Shown here: piece by piece, positions 43,855 through 56,257 of the stretch
Position numbering within the stretch: position 1 is the first letter of the stretch
Layout of the letters: every line of letters starts with the position of its first letter
Source: Gonapodya sp. JEL0774
Lineage: Eukaryota; Monoblepharomycota; Monoblepharidomycetes; Monoblepharidales; Gonapodyaceae
Length of the DNA: 64,000 nt
Direction: 5' to 3'
Assembly: GCA_027604505.1 (NCBI GenBank)
Contig: JADIIX010000096.1
Location: 20,443 to 84,442, forward strand
Made by a program: the position numbers and the translations under genes
Notes under the pieces: model-generated
What the model was told of the DNA's origin: nothing
The model's database searches: none
What the model saw: the letters and a program-made list of their open reading frames with translations, nothing else

Positions 43855-45983
43855 ATGGATCGGAAGAATATTGGAATCGCCGCTGCAGCCACCGCCGTGA
43901 GTCCCGTCCCGTGATGTCTGATTGATGAGTGGGGAAAGTCAAATCACATGCTTTCACATCCAAGGCTTGGGTGAGCTACAACTACCTTCAATCAGGTCCA
44001 TTTTCTCCACTTGTGGAGAGAACTCTGGGTTTGAAGCCAGACTACCCCATTGGAGGTGAAGACGTGCCTGTCGCTTGTCTGAAATCCACCAACACTTAGA
44101 ATTACGACGCCATGAATCAGGTACGGTATCACAAGGCTATGAATCTGTACGTGAAGCATTTGCGCAGAACTTTAAGGACGGAGAGGAGGTTGGAGCGTCG
44201 TTCGCGGCATTCGTTGGAGGAGAATGCGTCGTGGATTTATGGGGCGGGTATCAAGATGGCACGTTTGTGAGTTTTGTTATTGATGTCTTGGAGATATACT
44301 TGGTTTATGTTTTGGGGTGGTATGGAATCCCGGGCGATGAAATAGAAGAAGCCCTATGGACCCGACAACGTGAACGTAATTTACAGTTCAGGCAAAGCAG
44401 TAGCATCTATTGTTATGCTTTCGTTGATTGACAAGGGATTGATTCGCTGGGATCAGAAGGTAGGCGCGCACCAGGGGGCAGACTCATCGGAAAGAATGAA
44501 CTAATTATCTCGTCCCACAGATCTCAGAGGTTTGGCCAGAATTTGCTCAAGGAGGAAAGGAGAATGTAACCGTGGCGGAACTCATGTCGCATAGGGGCGG
44601 TGTCGCTTGGCTTGGTGAGATGTTGTGCATCGTTCTCGACAATGCCATAGTCGTTGATCCGCCTTGTTTTGTTCTCTCAGATCCTCCACAGCGTATGACC
44701 ATAGACGAGCTCGCAGATCCTGCCAAATCTGATGTCAAGCTCGCGGCCCAACCTCACAACCACGATGGTGTTACCACAAAAACGTACCATGCCATCACTC
44801 GGTGAGAATCTGTGTTGCGAAGGGGTCCTCCAGTGGCATTTCTGATCATTGATCACTTCCTGTCGGACAGTGGTTGGTACCTCAACGCCATTGCTCGTCG
44901 CGTGGACCCCAAACACCGTACTATCGGTGCGCTTCTTCGGGAGGAGATCTGCCCCCCTTTGGGCATCGATGTGTTCGTCGGAATGACTCCTGAAGCCGAA
45001 AAGAAATATGTGACCCTTACACCGTATCCCGTACACAAAATTTTGAAGAGAGGTGAGGGGATGCTCTGTCCAGAAGTTCATTTTACCTTATACCACATTA
45101 TCCTACAGCGTTCCTCCCCTCTTGGACCCACAACCACCCACCGCTCGAGTCATGGATCTTGTCTATGATGTCTGGCCCAACTGTTGAGACCCCAGGGACG
45201 AAGTCGCTGGTTCTGTCTGGGCCAATCGTACCAAAGGGTCAAGATGCGTTGTGAGTGCCAAAGATGATGTCTTTTTCATTTTTGTGACGGTTCTTGAAGG
45301 TGGGAACCCCGTTTTCCAGCCGAATGAAAGAGTTCCTCCGGTGTGAATCCCCGTCTGCCTCAACTCTCTCCAACGGCCGAGCGGTAAGGACGTAGAGATG
45401 CTTGAGAAATTTCCGTTTTCTTATGCTCCCCCAACGCAGCTCGCAACACTGGGTGCTTTGATGGCCGCCGGTGGAACCTTTAAAGGGTACACGCACATTA
45501 AGAATCCCGCCACACTTAAAGAAGCCTATTCGCACGCTGAGACCGTAGCAACTACGGATATTGTGACCGGGTTCTCGATACACTACACAAAGGCAGGATT
45601 TGCTCATGTCGAAGGTGAGTAATCACAGTGACGGATCTTCTGACCTGGAAACTAAAATCAGTTGGACGATTTCTATTTTTCTGCACCAAAAAGGCAGGAA
45701 GGTTCCCGATTTCGATATCGTAAATATTCGTCGTTTCCGTGGACGTCCCAAAATGCTGTAACTTGCCCTTCTACAGGATCCAGTACCCAGTGACTGGCAT
45801 CGCCCCGGCGTCGACTGGTATGGTTGGGGTGGCTACGGTGGCTCTTTAATCATGTGGTGTCCTAGCTTGAACATATCGGTCGGGTACGTGCCCAGCGCCT
45901 TGCACCCAACTGCTCTCGGAGATTTTCGGAGCGCAAGAGTCATCGAGGCTCTGATGAATGTCGTGGAAAGTAAGGTGCGTTGA
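43855..45983 (+). CDS. beta-lactamase-family serine hydrolase (EstB/LACTB-like)
   Basis: Eleven exons (43855-43896, 43965-44055, 44121-44266, 44346-44459, 44521-44614, 44681-44801, 44871-45052, 45109-45250, 45320-45383, 45440-45614, 45784-45983) give 456 residues. An N-terminal hydrophobic stretch (IGIAAAATAAWVSYNYL) may anchor the protein. Family marks are FVGGECVVDLWGGYQDG, the SxxK motif in VIYSSGKAVASIVML, LMSHRGGVAWL, the Tyr motif in YHAITRGWYLNAIARRV, ALLREEICPPLGIDVFVGM and WGGYGGSLIMWCPSLNISVG near the end. The family comprises esterases and peptidase-like hydrolases rather than antibiotic-resistance enzymes in fungi. The substrate is unknown. Confidence 0.85.
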
Positions 45984-47691
45984 TTTTTATAGCTCTTCTT
46001 GGTTTGGGGAGGCACAAGAAAACCTGTATTCATGACGTCCCGCTGTCTGTGCGAATTTGAACAGATTCGCGCAAAATAGAATGTACAAGCAAACTATACA
46101 TCACAATAATTGTGGATAAATCAACACGATTGGAGGCTTTGCCAAGTGTTTGTCGCTGAAAAGAGGATGGAAATGAGAACACGTGATTTCTGTTTGTCAC
46201 GTCGTCCCAATCAGCTCGAACTTTGTTGCCCCATTTGTGTTAGTTATAGTTCTCCACTGAGTCTTTTGTTGTACATCAATGTAAAACAGAAAAGACTTAC
46301 TTCATTATGCGGAGACGCCAAAATATCCCGAGTCATCTTCTCGTTTGAGAGCCACGGTGAATGTTGCATCAATCGTTTTGTTATTGATATTGATGTGACA
46401 AGAAGGACTTCGACATACTGCGATTACCGGCGATGATTGACGCGATCGTTCTCGCCATCCATTGATGAGCGTTATTGGATATGCGACTTGGTAGGTTGTG
46501 GACGGTGCCCGATCCGGCTGTCCCCGGTGTGTGCAAGCAGTACGCAGCATTAGGACGAGTGAAAACAGATTGTATTCGGACAGTTTGCTAAATTGTACAA
46601 TAAGTCTACGGTATGACCTCTCCTCATCTAACCACCGAGCACTAGGAGCCTCAAGAGCTCGCCAACGGGCGTGTGTGAAGGAGACGTTAATTTAAGAATT
46701 TATTGGAGGAATCACAACTGGGACAGGTGTGAAACAAAAGGAGATCTCCTTAGTCAACAAAGATTCTGGTTGCACACCACGGGTTTACATCGTAAACCCG
46801 ACCACGTTGATGACGAGCGCCATCCAACAATTCGGCTACTCCGCCCACGATAAAGCAAAGCGAGGGGGACAAAAATATTCTCTCACACTATATGTCTTTG
46901 GTATATACTTGAGTATTTACATATCCACGTAACACTTGATAGAACTGACCACACCACCAGGGTTGAGACGGAACACATGCTTAAGCAAAAGAATTCTGAG
47001 TTTTGATTTGGTGGCGGCAGAATCATTGTTGAAATCTTTGTTCGGTAGAATGAGGCTTGTCGACGTGGTGAAGTGCGTGCTCAAAAAAAGGAAACGTTAC
47101 CTCCCTGAATATCTGACCGCGACCTGATTGCGCCGCACCAGGATAAGGAAGCCACATTTCAATCGCGCACAGACGGAAAGCGAAGACTATAACGGGCTTC
47201 ACAGAACGAGAAGAGCGCGCTACACATAGGTGAGGATTTCTGGACTGGCCTGCGGCTGCTCAATTCTGTGCGGAGTCCGTAGAGGCGGTGCGACATGGGA
47301 GCATATAACTGGCGTCAAGCGGTAGAAGTGACAGAATGGGAGCGACATTCCGCTGTGAGCTGTAATTCAATCCATGTAGGGTTGGATACCAGGAAGAGTT
47401 CCGTTCGGCGTTGGGGGGAGATTGCGCCGACACCTGATCTTCACGTGCGTGAAGGGGTTGGAAAGTGGACGAACACCAGAGTGATGGCAGCGGACTCAAA
47501 GTTTGCAGGAGACTGGCAGATGACCGCTACCAAACATTTGCAGAGGCGTCTCGGCAATATTGAGAACTCATTCAAACCTTTGTGTCTCTGAGCACTTGTT
47601 CCTGGTCTGCTTTGTTCACTCTGTCCAGCCGAATTCACTTCTCACCGCGCCTGTTATACCCACTTTCTTAAGCTACCTACTGTTTCTGTCA
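45984..47691. other. 1.7-kb intergenic region, no gene recognised
   Basis: Scattered short ORFs on both strands with no family-like motif. The last 400 bp before the bZIP start code continuously in the bZIP frame only from 47560, so this is probably promoter and 5' leader. Confidence 0.3.
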
Positions 47692-50589
47692 ATGCCTATC
47701 TCATCACCCTCTATTCCAGGCGCGTTTCGACCTGACTTTGGGGAAGAGCAACCGCACTTTCACAACCAACATTCGGTCTTCAAATCAGAGCCGTCGGACA
47801 CGTCGGGAATGTTCAACGCCATGCAAACGGACGAGGACATGCTCGCGGATGGAAACAATATGTTCGATATCGACTCTTTTGTCCACTCTGATGCCCTGGA
47901 CAATTACCTTGCTATCCCCGAAGACGGGTCCGCGTTGTCTCACAGCTCCGAGACTCAGGGATATGATTTTGATTTCAACTTTGATATCGAGTCACTGCTG
48001 GCCTCCTCCGCGCCACAATCGTCGGACTATACTCATCTCTCGGCATCGTCTCCATCTCACTCCACTTCCGCCTCCGTGCAGAGTGCCCAATCCCCTTCCT
48101 TGACCTCTGTGTCCGCGTCTGGAATTGCAGACCCATCTGCTTTGGACCTTGAATCCCTTTCGGACCTAATGGACTTCCCCGTCCTTGACCTACTCCCTTC
48201 CCCTGGCCACCTCGAGTATGAGCACCGCGAAGTTGCCATCGACTTCGACTTTGAGCGCGGACAAGAAGACCTGAATGCCATGGACCACGATGGTAGTCAC
48301 CACAGTTTTACTCGAATATCCCCCGACGCCGCGGTTGTTTCAATCAAGGATCTCTTTGGAGCTGCCACCAGTGCGCCTGTCAATTTATCTTCCACTGTCT
48401 CCACCTCAATATCCACTCCATCATCTGCCCCGCCCACCTTCTTTTCTCCGCCTTCACCGTCGGATTCTGGCGACAGCAGCTCATCTTCCTCGGCCGGTAC
48501 CTTGGTTGACGAAAGCAACACTTATTCGCCTTATCGCTTGTCCCCTCCGGCCATCACTCATGGAGCCTCCTCTTCGAATGCGGCATCTTCCACGTGTCGG
48601 TCTGCTATCACGTCCTCTTCTTCCACACAGTCCACCGAGCGCGATAACAAGCGGGCTCGCACCACACGCAACGGTGGTGCCACTGCCAATCGTTCATCAT
48701 CTGTCTCGGCAAAGCCCCCTGCTTCCACCCACTCGCTTTTCCCTCTTTCCACGATAGCCATTCCGGCCTCGGCGCTAGCTACGGCGGCAGGGACTTTCGC
48801 GATCACAATCACTCCACCTACGATGAACGCCACCATTCTACCCCAAACCCTCGTCCAGGGATCTGATTTGGCTGCCGAGACACTACGAATAATTAAGGGT
48901 CCGGAGAAGAAGAAGCCCGGAAGGAAGAAGAAGGGCGGAGCGTGTCCGCAGTCTAGTGCTTCTATTGAAGGAGGGGTTGCTCAGCAGCAGTCTGCTGCTG
49001 CTCTTGATTCCCGCAAGCGGAAATCTCCTGTCTCGGATGACGAGTCAGACATGGACTCTGACCAAGACGCGGACATCAAGATGGAGGAGTCCGTTATGAC
49101 TTCGCTCGCCACCTCCACGTCGTCCACCTCCACAATGGGAATACCTCTTGCGAAATTTCCTCCCCCACGACTCGACCCGTCCATCCTGCACAACCCCAAT
49201 TTTGACCGCCGGTTACTTGATCTTGATCCTGCCACTCTGCCTCCAGCCGACCGGAAAATTCTCCGCCTGCTTAAGAACCGAGCCTCTGCGACTCTTTCGC
49301 GCGCACGCAGACGTGAGAAGCTGGCAGGATTGGAGCATGCCAGTATGAAGCTGGTCGAGGAGAACGTCGCTCTCAAGGCGTGTGTGAGGGGTCTCGAAGA
49401 CGAGCTCAGAAAGGCACGTGGCGACGCCGATGCTCTTCGAAGAGAGAATGCGCGTCTCCGGGCAGCAATAGCGTCACGTCCTGCACGAGATTCGAGCGTT
49501 TCGAGCATCCCAACAAATAACGCGAGGCGCGTGAGATCTGGAGTGCAGGATCAGCAGAGCAACAAGGCTGCGGTCCTGTTTGCGGTCACTCTGCTTGGAG
49601 TAGCGTTCCTGTGGGGCGGAGTTGGAGAGATGTCCAGGATGGGCTGGGGCCCCCCAGGTCACGGGTGCGTTCCTACATTCGCACATGAACCGAAACCATA
49701 TATTGATGGCGTGTTTTCCTTTCTGCTCCTTCCCAATTGCAGATCTAACCATCTCGCTCAGGTCATTCCGTCGTCACCCGCCCTGTTCGAGCGTACCATT
49801 TCCCAACCCCCCGTGGCGGCGCCTCGACTTTTAGAGCTGGGACCAGCAGTCATTGAACTCGGTCCTGCTCCTGCTGTCATCAAGGCTGAACCTGGCTTTG
49901 GCGTAATTCCCATCGAGAGCGCCGCTTCTGTGGATCATCGAGCAACTGTACCGATGCAAGCCTTGTCGTCACCGATTGTAAAGATCGAACCTGGTACAGA
50001 CGGTTCGGATCTTACGGCAACCATCCCAAGCACCTCAGTTGTCATCGCAGAAGATTGCGCTGTTCCAGACCCTGCGCACATCTCGTACCGCAACATCACT
50101 GATATGTTTGCGTCCTGCGGGAAGGAGCACATGGGTTCGTTGCCCGGCAGTGACACGGATGCGGACAAGAATGTGGGCGAAAAGGGTATAGTGATGAAGG
50201 TTGGCGGGGATGAGAGCATGTGAGCATTCGCATAGCTACAGATTAGGTCAAGTTCATCATCCGATTGATCCTTCTTTTACGTTTCGGCCAGTCTGCCGCT
50301 CCCAACGACCCCACCAACTCATATACGCCTCACCACGAGCCCTCCCTTTCATCAAATTCCGGACGCCTATCTATTCGCGGAGACTGTCACCACCCTCACT
50401 CCTCTGCAATCACCGGGACCTTACCCTCCTGTTCGATCCGACGGCTCCCGACCGAGAATGCAACTTGTCGCTCCCGCCTTGGATGATGGTGCGGGAACAG
50501 TTGGGGTTGTTGGTTTGGAAGGGTTGCGGAGGAAGTTTGTGGTGATTGATTTCGAGGTCTTGGGGACAAGGGTTGTTGGCGGGCACTGA
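47692..50589 (+). CDS. bZIP transcription factor with a membrane segment (ATF6/CREB3-like layout)
   Basis: Exons 47692-49664, 49743-50219 and 50292-50589 give 915 residues. The N-terminal half is acidic and Ser-rich, like an activation domain. A basic patch (KKKPGRKKKGG) precedes the bZIP. The basic region (about residues 520-548), DRKILRLLKNRASATLSRAR, has the invariant N-x7-R spacing, and a leucine/heptad zipper follows. About 30 residues after the zipper, AAVLFAVTLLGVAFLWGG (about 626-643) is a strong transmembrane candidate. The remaining 270 residues would be luminal and end with RRKFVVIDFEVLGTRVV. This layout resembles ER-tethered bZIP factors released by proteolysis. The first intron (78 nt) is in frame and stop-free, so retention would add 26 residues. 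Confidence 0.8.
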
Positions 50590-52262
50590 GGAGCGAGTAC
50601 AAGCAACGGACGAAAGCAGGTGGCTTGAATGTCGTTTGGTGTTGAAGTTACTCAGCAGGAACTTGGAGTTGGAGGATCTTTGCGCTTGGTTCATTATCAC
50701 GTACCGCTATCACAAATCACTTTTGGATTAAGAACGGGTGATGTTCCGGATGATTTCTGGTGTGACCAGTTGTTGTTTGGCGTTCGATCTACCCACCCTG
50801 GCGGTCAGTTTATCTTCTCTTTTGCGAGTGTTACACTTTTGGTTATACCGGTAATGGGTCTGGTTCTCCTTGACATCTGCATGTGCTGTAGAGCGTCGTT
50901 GGACCGGTTGAAATCCCTTGTAGTTAGTGTGAAAAAATGGGAGCGATCAAAAATACATCTTGCAATCATCAAAGAATACCTTGTAATATTGGCATGTGGG
51001 TTCGTATAAGTCCATGATTTGGACGACAAGCCAAGAATCAGGAACTGGGAGGATCAGATACTTCTGAACAAGCCCTCCTGTCCATTGGAAGAGTCCGCCT
51101 GAAGTTTGCACGAAGCTTACCCAGAAGCACCACACGGGACGCCTTACTCGTGGACAGCGGTTCGAGGACACATTTATCAAGAGAATATGCACAGACCTTG
51201 CTTTTACATAGGGTGACGTATTCAATTACCATCTTCTTATGTCTATCACACCGTTGAGCAGTCAAATTTATGGTGTGTTGGGGGGACAGGGGGTGGCGGG
51301 TGGTCGAGAAGGAGATAACGCGAGCGGGCGGGGAGCGGGAGCCCGGGGCGCAGTAGAGCAGGCGCGTCCCCCGGGACATGATACATTTGATGAGTTTTCC
51401 GTTGTGGGGTCCCCGGGGGAGAGAGCGTGCGGTGGGTGGAGCAAACAGGAGTTTGGAACGTTACGCTCTGACAACGAACTCCCGATGAGTCTTACGGGCG
51501 GCGACGTCCAGATCAGGGATCCCAAGACCTTTACTCTGCGTATCAATAGTACACAGAACTCACACACTTCTTTCGCCCAATGGGTTTTTATTTAAGGCAT
51601 GGCATGGCTTGGATTAACATTTACAGAGTCGTTTTTTCAATGGCTCAGTGTGATCCCAGCTATCTCATGTTCATAACTTGTCCTTTCGCCCCTGGACAAA
51701 CTGAATGAAAGCACTTGCTACTTCAGACCGTAGTGAATGGTCAAGCATTCTCCTGACACGTCTGGATATGAACAGAACCGACACTAGGGAGCCACCGTCG
51801 CGCTACCATCCATGGCACCATATCATCACGCGTCGCTAAAAAATTCTTATATGTGTAACGTGTATGTCTGTCGAGTGCTTGTTTAGGAGGCCGGTACACC
51901 GATTTCGGCGGATCAACCGTGGGAAGTACTCTCTGAAACCCAATTCTCTATCTGATATCCAAGCACGGTGACGACTTTGAAACTTATTTCTACTGCTATT
52001 ACGATTAGTACACGCTTACACTGAACCCGTGCATGTCTTTCAATGTTCATTACACTAATGGCTATTCGCTACCAATCACGACTACGGTTTACAAACCCAT
52101 CAAACAATGTGTGAGGATGCTGTTGCAGTATTGGACATCAGCTTCCCACCACTTGAATTCGCTCCACTGGACGTTTTTCCAATTAGTGCTCGATTGCCTA
52201 AAATCAAGTGAGACCACAAGGTTTATGTTGTCAAGGACGAATCATTGATATCCAAGGGTGCC
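50590..52262. other. 1.7-kb intergenic region with a GC-rich tract
   Basis: A plus-strand frame at 50629-51009 reads as a partly hydrophobic product but shows no known motif and no splice-supported continuation. A G-rich tract lies at about 51275-51425. Nothing else could be supported. Confidence 0.3.
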
Positions 52263-54856
52263 CTACCACTCACTCTGTACGGCATCCGCAAATTTCTTCA
52301 GCATGGTCATAAAGTTCTCCTGGGTATCTGAAATCTCGGTTATCGGGGATCGGCCAACCGCGAGTGATCCGGACCTGACCATGCTGAAGTCAAAGTTCGC
52401 CGCTACAAAAGTAAAACACAAAACCTTGTCTCAAATTTCTCCCGTAGGTTAGAGGCAACAATACCAAGCTCGCCTTTCTTCATTCCCTCGAGAATTTTGT
52501 TCAGAGGGCGTGAAATGAACATTTCTGTGAATAGAATACTCGCGGCGCTCAGAGCGATTACAATCACCACCGCTGTTAGGAGCGGGAAGGAGGTATATTC
52601 GGTAACTTCGCGAGATGGCAACGTATTTGAACGAAAGAAACTCGTACCAATGATTATAATGTTCCGTTGAGTCGTCCAGAGTCTACTGGAGAGGTTATCG
52701 TTGAGCTGCAGAGTGTCCGCAAGGTAGTCACCGGACGGCTTGGATATCGTGTGGCGTAGATCAAAGTCAATTTCAATTCGTCTCTTGGCTTCTCTGGCGA
52801 CTACGGCTCAATCCCATGACGAAGCTCTTTGTTTCACTCACCGCACCCGATACAATGATCCACTTGTAAGTTCCATAAGTGAGCGTAGTCACCTGGAAGA
52901 AGTAAGCGCCCGAAGAGAATGTCGCGTCGTCGAAATTTGAGCTCAGGTTTCCACCAGAGTACGCAAACACTGTGCGGGCGGAGACGTTCTTGAAAGAAAC
53001 CAAAAGCATCAGGTTTTCTTTGTCAGTATCGCCATTTCTGACGCATTCGAAGAACAAACGAACAAAACGAAAATGAGTGGTACTATACCGACAAGCAAAG
53101 GGTAGTCGTCGGCTGAATACTCCCAGATCTTACGCAAAATCCATGCTCCAGTAGCATCTTGTCTCATGAGAGCCTTCACAAAACATTTCTCAGGTGTATC
53201 TATAACCCAGGGAAGGAGTTGTCACGTCCGCTCACTCACCCCTTGATTGCCACCTAACCCGGACATGGCCACCACTTCCGCGTTCGGCGTCATCAAATAA
53301 AACAAGGTGCCATTTGTTGCGAGCAACTTTTGTGTATCCAGAACTGACGAAAGATCACGGACCGTGAACGAGATGGTAGCCATGGCGTACAAATTGGCGG
53401 TTGCGTTGTAGAGTGGGAACGTCATGCCGTGCTGTATTTTTGGATAAATGCTGGTGCCAGATGCTGCGAAGTAGGGTGGGACAATCCAAATATCTCCTTG
53501 GGGTAATGTCGGAAGATACCAAGGACGTGTTGCGAAAGTATAACCACGGGCGCTCTATGTTCGCACAATGTGTAAGCCTCTTGATTCTGCGATACAATTT
53601 AAGCTCCGTGCGCATTGACACAAAGTCTCTTACCATGGTCAAGTTAACCCCTAATGAATCCGTGGTGGCGTTGTAGAGGTAAGTATAAACTCTCGTGTCC
53701 GTGCTCAACATCTTCGATGAACAAAAACATTACAAAAAGAAGTAGTTTGTTACTCCCTTCGTGTTTGAGAAAAGAATTTTCAATTTTAATCACGAACCGG
53801 ACAAAACTTTTGACATGTCTTGTTCATCGTCTGGTACACAACTGAGTAGCTGGTGATTGGATTTGTTGGGTCGTAAACTTGTTGTGACAAAAAGGGAGAG
53901 ACGCACTTTCAGCCACCAAATTGACGTAAAGTTAGAGTCGCCGAAATCACCAAAGCTTCCGGAGTTCGCTGTCAAGGCGCTGAGCCCAGTCGCTTCAAGT
54001 GAGGCATTGTTCCAATACAACAATGCCCCGACTGGCACATTCAACGAGGTGATTGCGTCCTTCATGTACGGAACAAGAGTGCTAACATTGGGGTGCAGTA
54101 AGATTTTGTGGTGTGTGAACGGTGGTCGGTGGTGAACGAGCAATTGCAATTATTCCTCCATAACTCAATTCTCACTCGAAATCCCCAGCCAGGATGGTTC
54201 CCCGCCTTATTGGACTTGCGGTCATATTTGCTAAAATACGCAGCTAAACAAATGGAGTCAGTCAATGGAAGATTTGGCTCCAAGCTCTGGGAGTATGATA
54301 TTTTGCGCACACACCTTGTCAAGATAGGTGGCTACCATTTGTACCATTGGATCATCAGTGTATCTGCGCTAAGATTGCTGGAAACGATTCTTGTTCTCAC
54401 TCATACTGGCCCGAATCGCCCGTGAAGAATCCTGCTGCCTGCCTGTTGCGAGCGCAAGGATGGAATTTTTCCCTGGCAGACCAGTGTGCACACTAAGCCG
54501 AAAGAACAGAAACACGGATTACCATGGCAGGTACATAACCACCTTGTGTGATGGAATCTGCGTTGGATGATTGGCTGTTGAAATATGCCACGCATGTCAG
54601 AGCGATCGCCACGGTTGACACACTATCACGGACGGGTGAGATCAGAAAATGACATTCGATTGCAGCCTCGTCAAGACGCTCGTATGCAGCATTCATATGC
54701 ATTAAGTTGCACCCACCAGAGCACCACTTGAAGAAGGATCACCATCTTCAAAGCCAGTCGGACACCTTTGTTGTCGGATCCGGCTGGCTCGTCCGCCTTG
54801 GATTTGCTCACAGTGGGATTGGGTGTGGTGTCTACATTTGATTTTGGAGGTGCCAT
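52263..54856 (-). CDS. two-pass membrane sensor: dCache-like extracellular domain plus HAMP, no output domain
   Basis: The start MAPPKSNVDTTPNP leads to a first membrane helix across exon 1 (54856-54713) and exon 2 (MVILLQVVLWW then VSTVAIALTCVAYF). Extracellular segments follow on the same strand: KDAITSLNVPVGALLYWNNA, then LPTLPQGDIWIVPPYFAASG, IQHGMTFPLYNATANLYAMA and ISFTVRDLSSVLDTQKLL, the pattern of dCache ligand-binding domains. YKWIIVSGA precedes a second helix (LLTAVVIVIALSAASILFTE). A HAMP-like linker follows (FISRPLNKILEGMKKGEL...RSPITEISDTQENFMTMLKKF). The frame then stops at 52263. Middle exons between about 54560 and 53700 are not fully resolved. No kinase or cyclase domain is visible downstream. 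Ligand unknown. Confidence 0.6.
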
Positions 54857-55023
54857 TACAAATCGGTCGTTGTGTAACAATGCGGAGGGAACTGAGTGAT
54901 TTTGATGAGTGCCTTTGCTCCGTTTAGACAGACCCTCTTCACAGATCAGGCAGCAGTGGTTTTTGTTTCGCCAAAACGTGCACAACACCCAATCATTACA
55001 CCGCTTGCGGCATAGAAAGAGCG

Positions 55024-55580
55024 CTAGGACTCCTCGTCAAACGTATAGGTTTGTCCTCCAATGGCTTCGAGTGCCGATTGAACACAACGGACGTGCTTCG
55101 TGTATGCATGTGAAATTACGTCCATCCCTTGTCCGCTGTCACCATTCCAGTGTCTAATGGTACTTGTATCGTCTCGGCTGCACTGCTTCTTATTAACTCC
55201 ATCGTCCCTCCATTTAACGTCTGTCCGTTTGTCTTCCGAATCGTGCAACTCACCACCGCTCTCAGCATCCCCAACCCTTAGTAATCTTACCAACCTCCCA
55301 GAAAGCATCCTCCAAATTGAGAATATGCGCCTCATCTTGTGTTTCTGACTACCAACCTTTGCTCTAAGCTGACATCTTCTCGACTCTCTCGGCACACCGT
55401 TCACCAATCCGAGCAATCGCCTCTTTCGAATCGGTAATCGTCCCACTCCTAGCACCTTTGATTCTTACTGCATCTAAGCTTAAAAAGCCAGTTGGACGTG
55501 ACGATGTGACGAAGTTCTGTCTCTCTTCTCTCTTCCCATTTCTCCGAGGCGAGTTCCACCACCTTGTTCTCGCAGTCATA
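55024..55580 (-). CDS. uncertain small multi-exon gene
   Basis: Coding-like phrases appear on the minus strand in different frames: RIKGARSGTITDSKEAIARI then GERCAERVEKM (about 55460-55370), DEAHILNLEDAFWEVGK (about 55340-55290), and MDVISHAYTKHVRCVQSALE then AIGGQTYTFDEES, ending in a stop at 55024. They look like helical exons joined by short introns, but I could not place every junction. No family was recognised. Confidence 0.3.
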
Positions 55581-55750
55581 GCGATTCAATAATCTATTCA
55601 CAGAACGAAAATTGAAAGAACGGTGACTAAAGTTTGATTAACAAACTCGATGCTCCATTATTGATCGCGGAGAAACACTCGAACAAATGAAAACCTCACG
55701 TGAGATGCCCACAGAGGAATACGTTAGAACTACGGCAAAATCCGCACTTC

Positions 55751-56257
55751 CTAGCAAAACTTGCACTTGTCCGCTTCCCTACAACGACTTTCAACACCTC
55801 GCCCCATCAAGAGGCGAGCAACATGATACAGACCCTTATCTGCAGCTTCAATAAATGCCTGATCATTACCTGCATGAATGTCGTCTCCTTTGGCGAGGAG
55901 AACTCGCACCACCTCAGGGCGTCCTCTTCCGGAAGCTCCAAAATCCTTTGTTATATGCATCTGGGCTAGCTCCATGGTCAAGTAGGATCTTGACAACATC
56001 AAAAGGACCACATCTACCCGCCAGGAAAATGAGAATGCCAACGGTGTTATTTTCGGGTGAATGTCCCCTCCACAATCCAGCAAGAACCGAGTGGACTGGC
56101 AAGCCTCTTTGTCATAAGTGCGATGGGCTGCCTCATCAGCCTGCAAACATGTCAACTCCCTTTCACTGCTCCTTCGCCAAATACTAACCATTACATACAT
56201 GTGTTCCATTCGAAAGTTGTTGTTCGGACCTCCAACCCGTAGCCACCACTTTCCCAA
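55751..56257 (-). pseudogene. ankyrin-repeat gene fragment, frames interrupted
   Basis: The minus strand carries ankyrin-repeat-like units in two frames: GPFDVVKILLDHGASPDAYN in one, and GRPEVVRVLLAKGDDIHAGN then YHVARLLMGRGVESR in another. STRFLLDCGGDIHPK lies upstream. Frame changes inside repeats cannot easily be explained by consensus introns, which suggests a decayed gene, though unusual splicing is possible. The end of the frame is at 55751. Confidence 0.45.

Noticed and set aside
50629-51009. Possible membrane protein gene
   Set aside because: A single open frame with a hydrophobic patch but no family motif, no supported start and no splice continuation.
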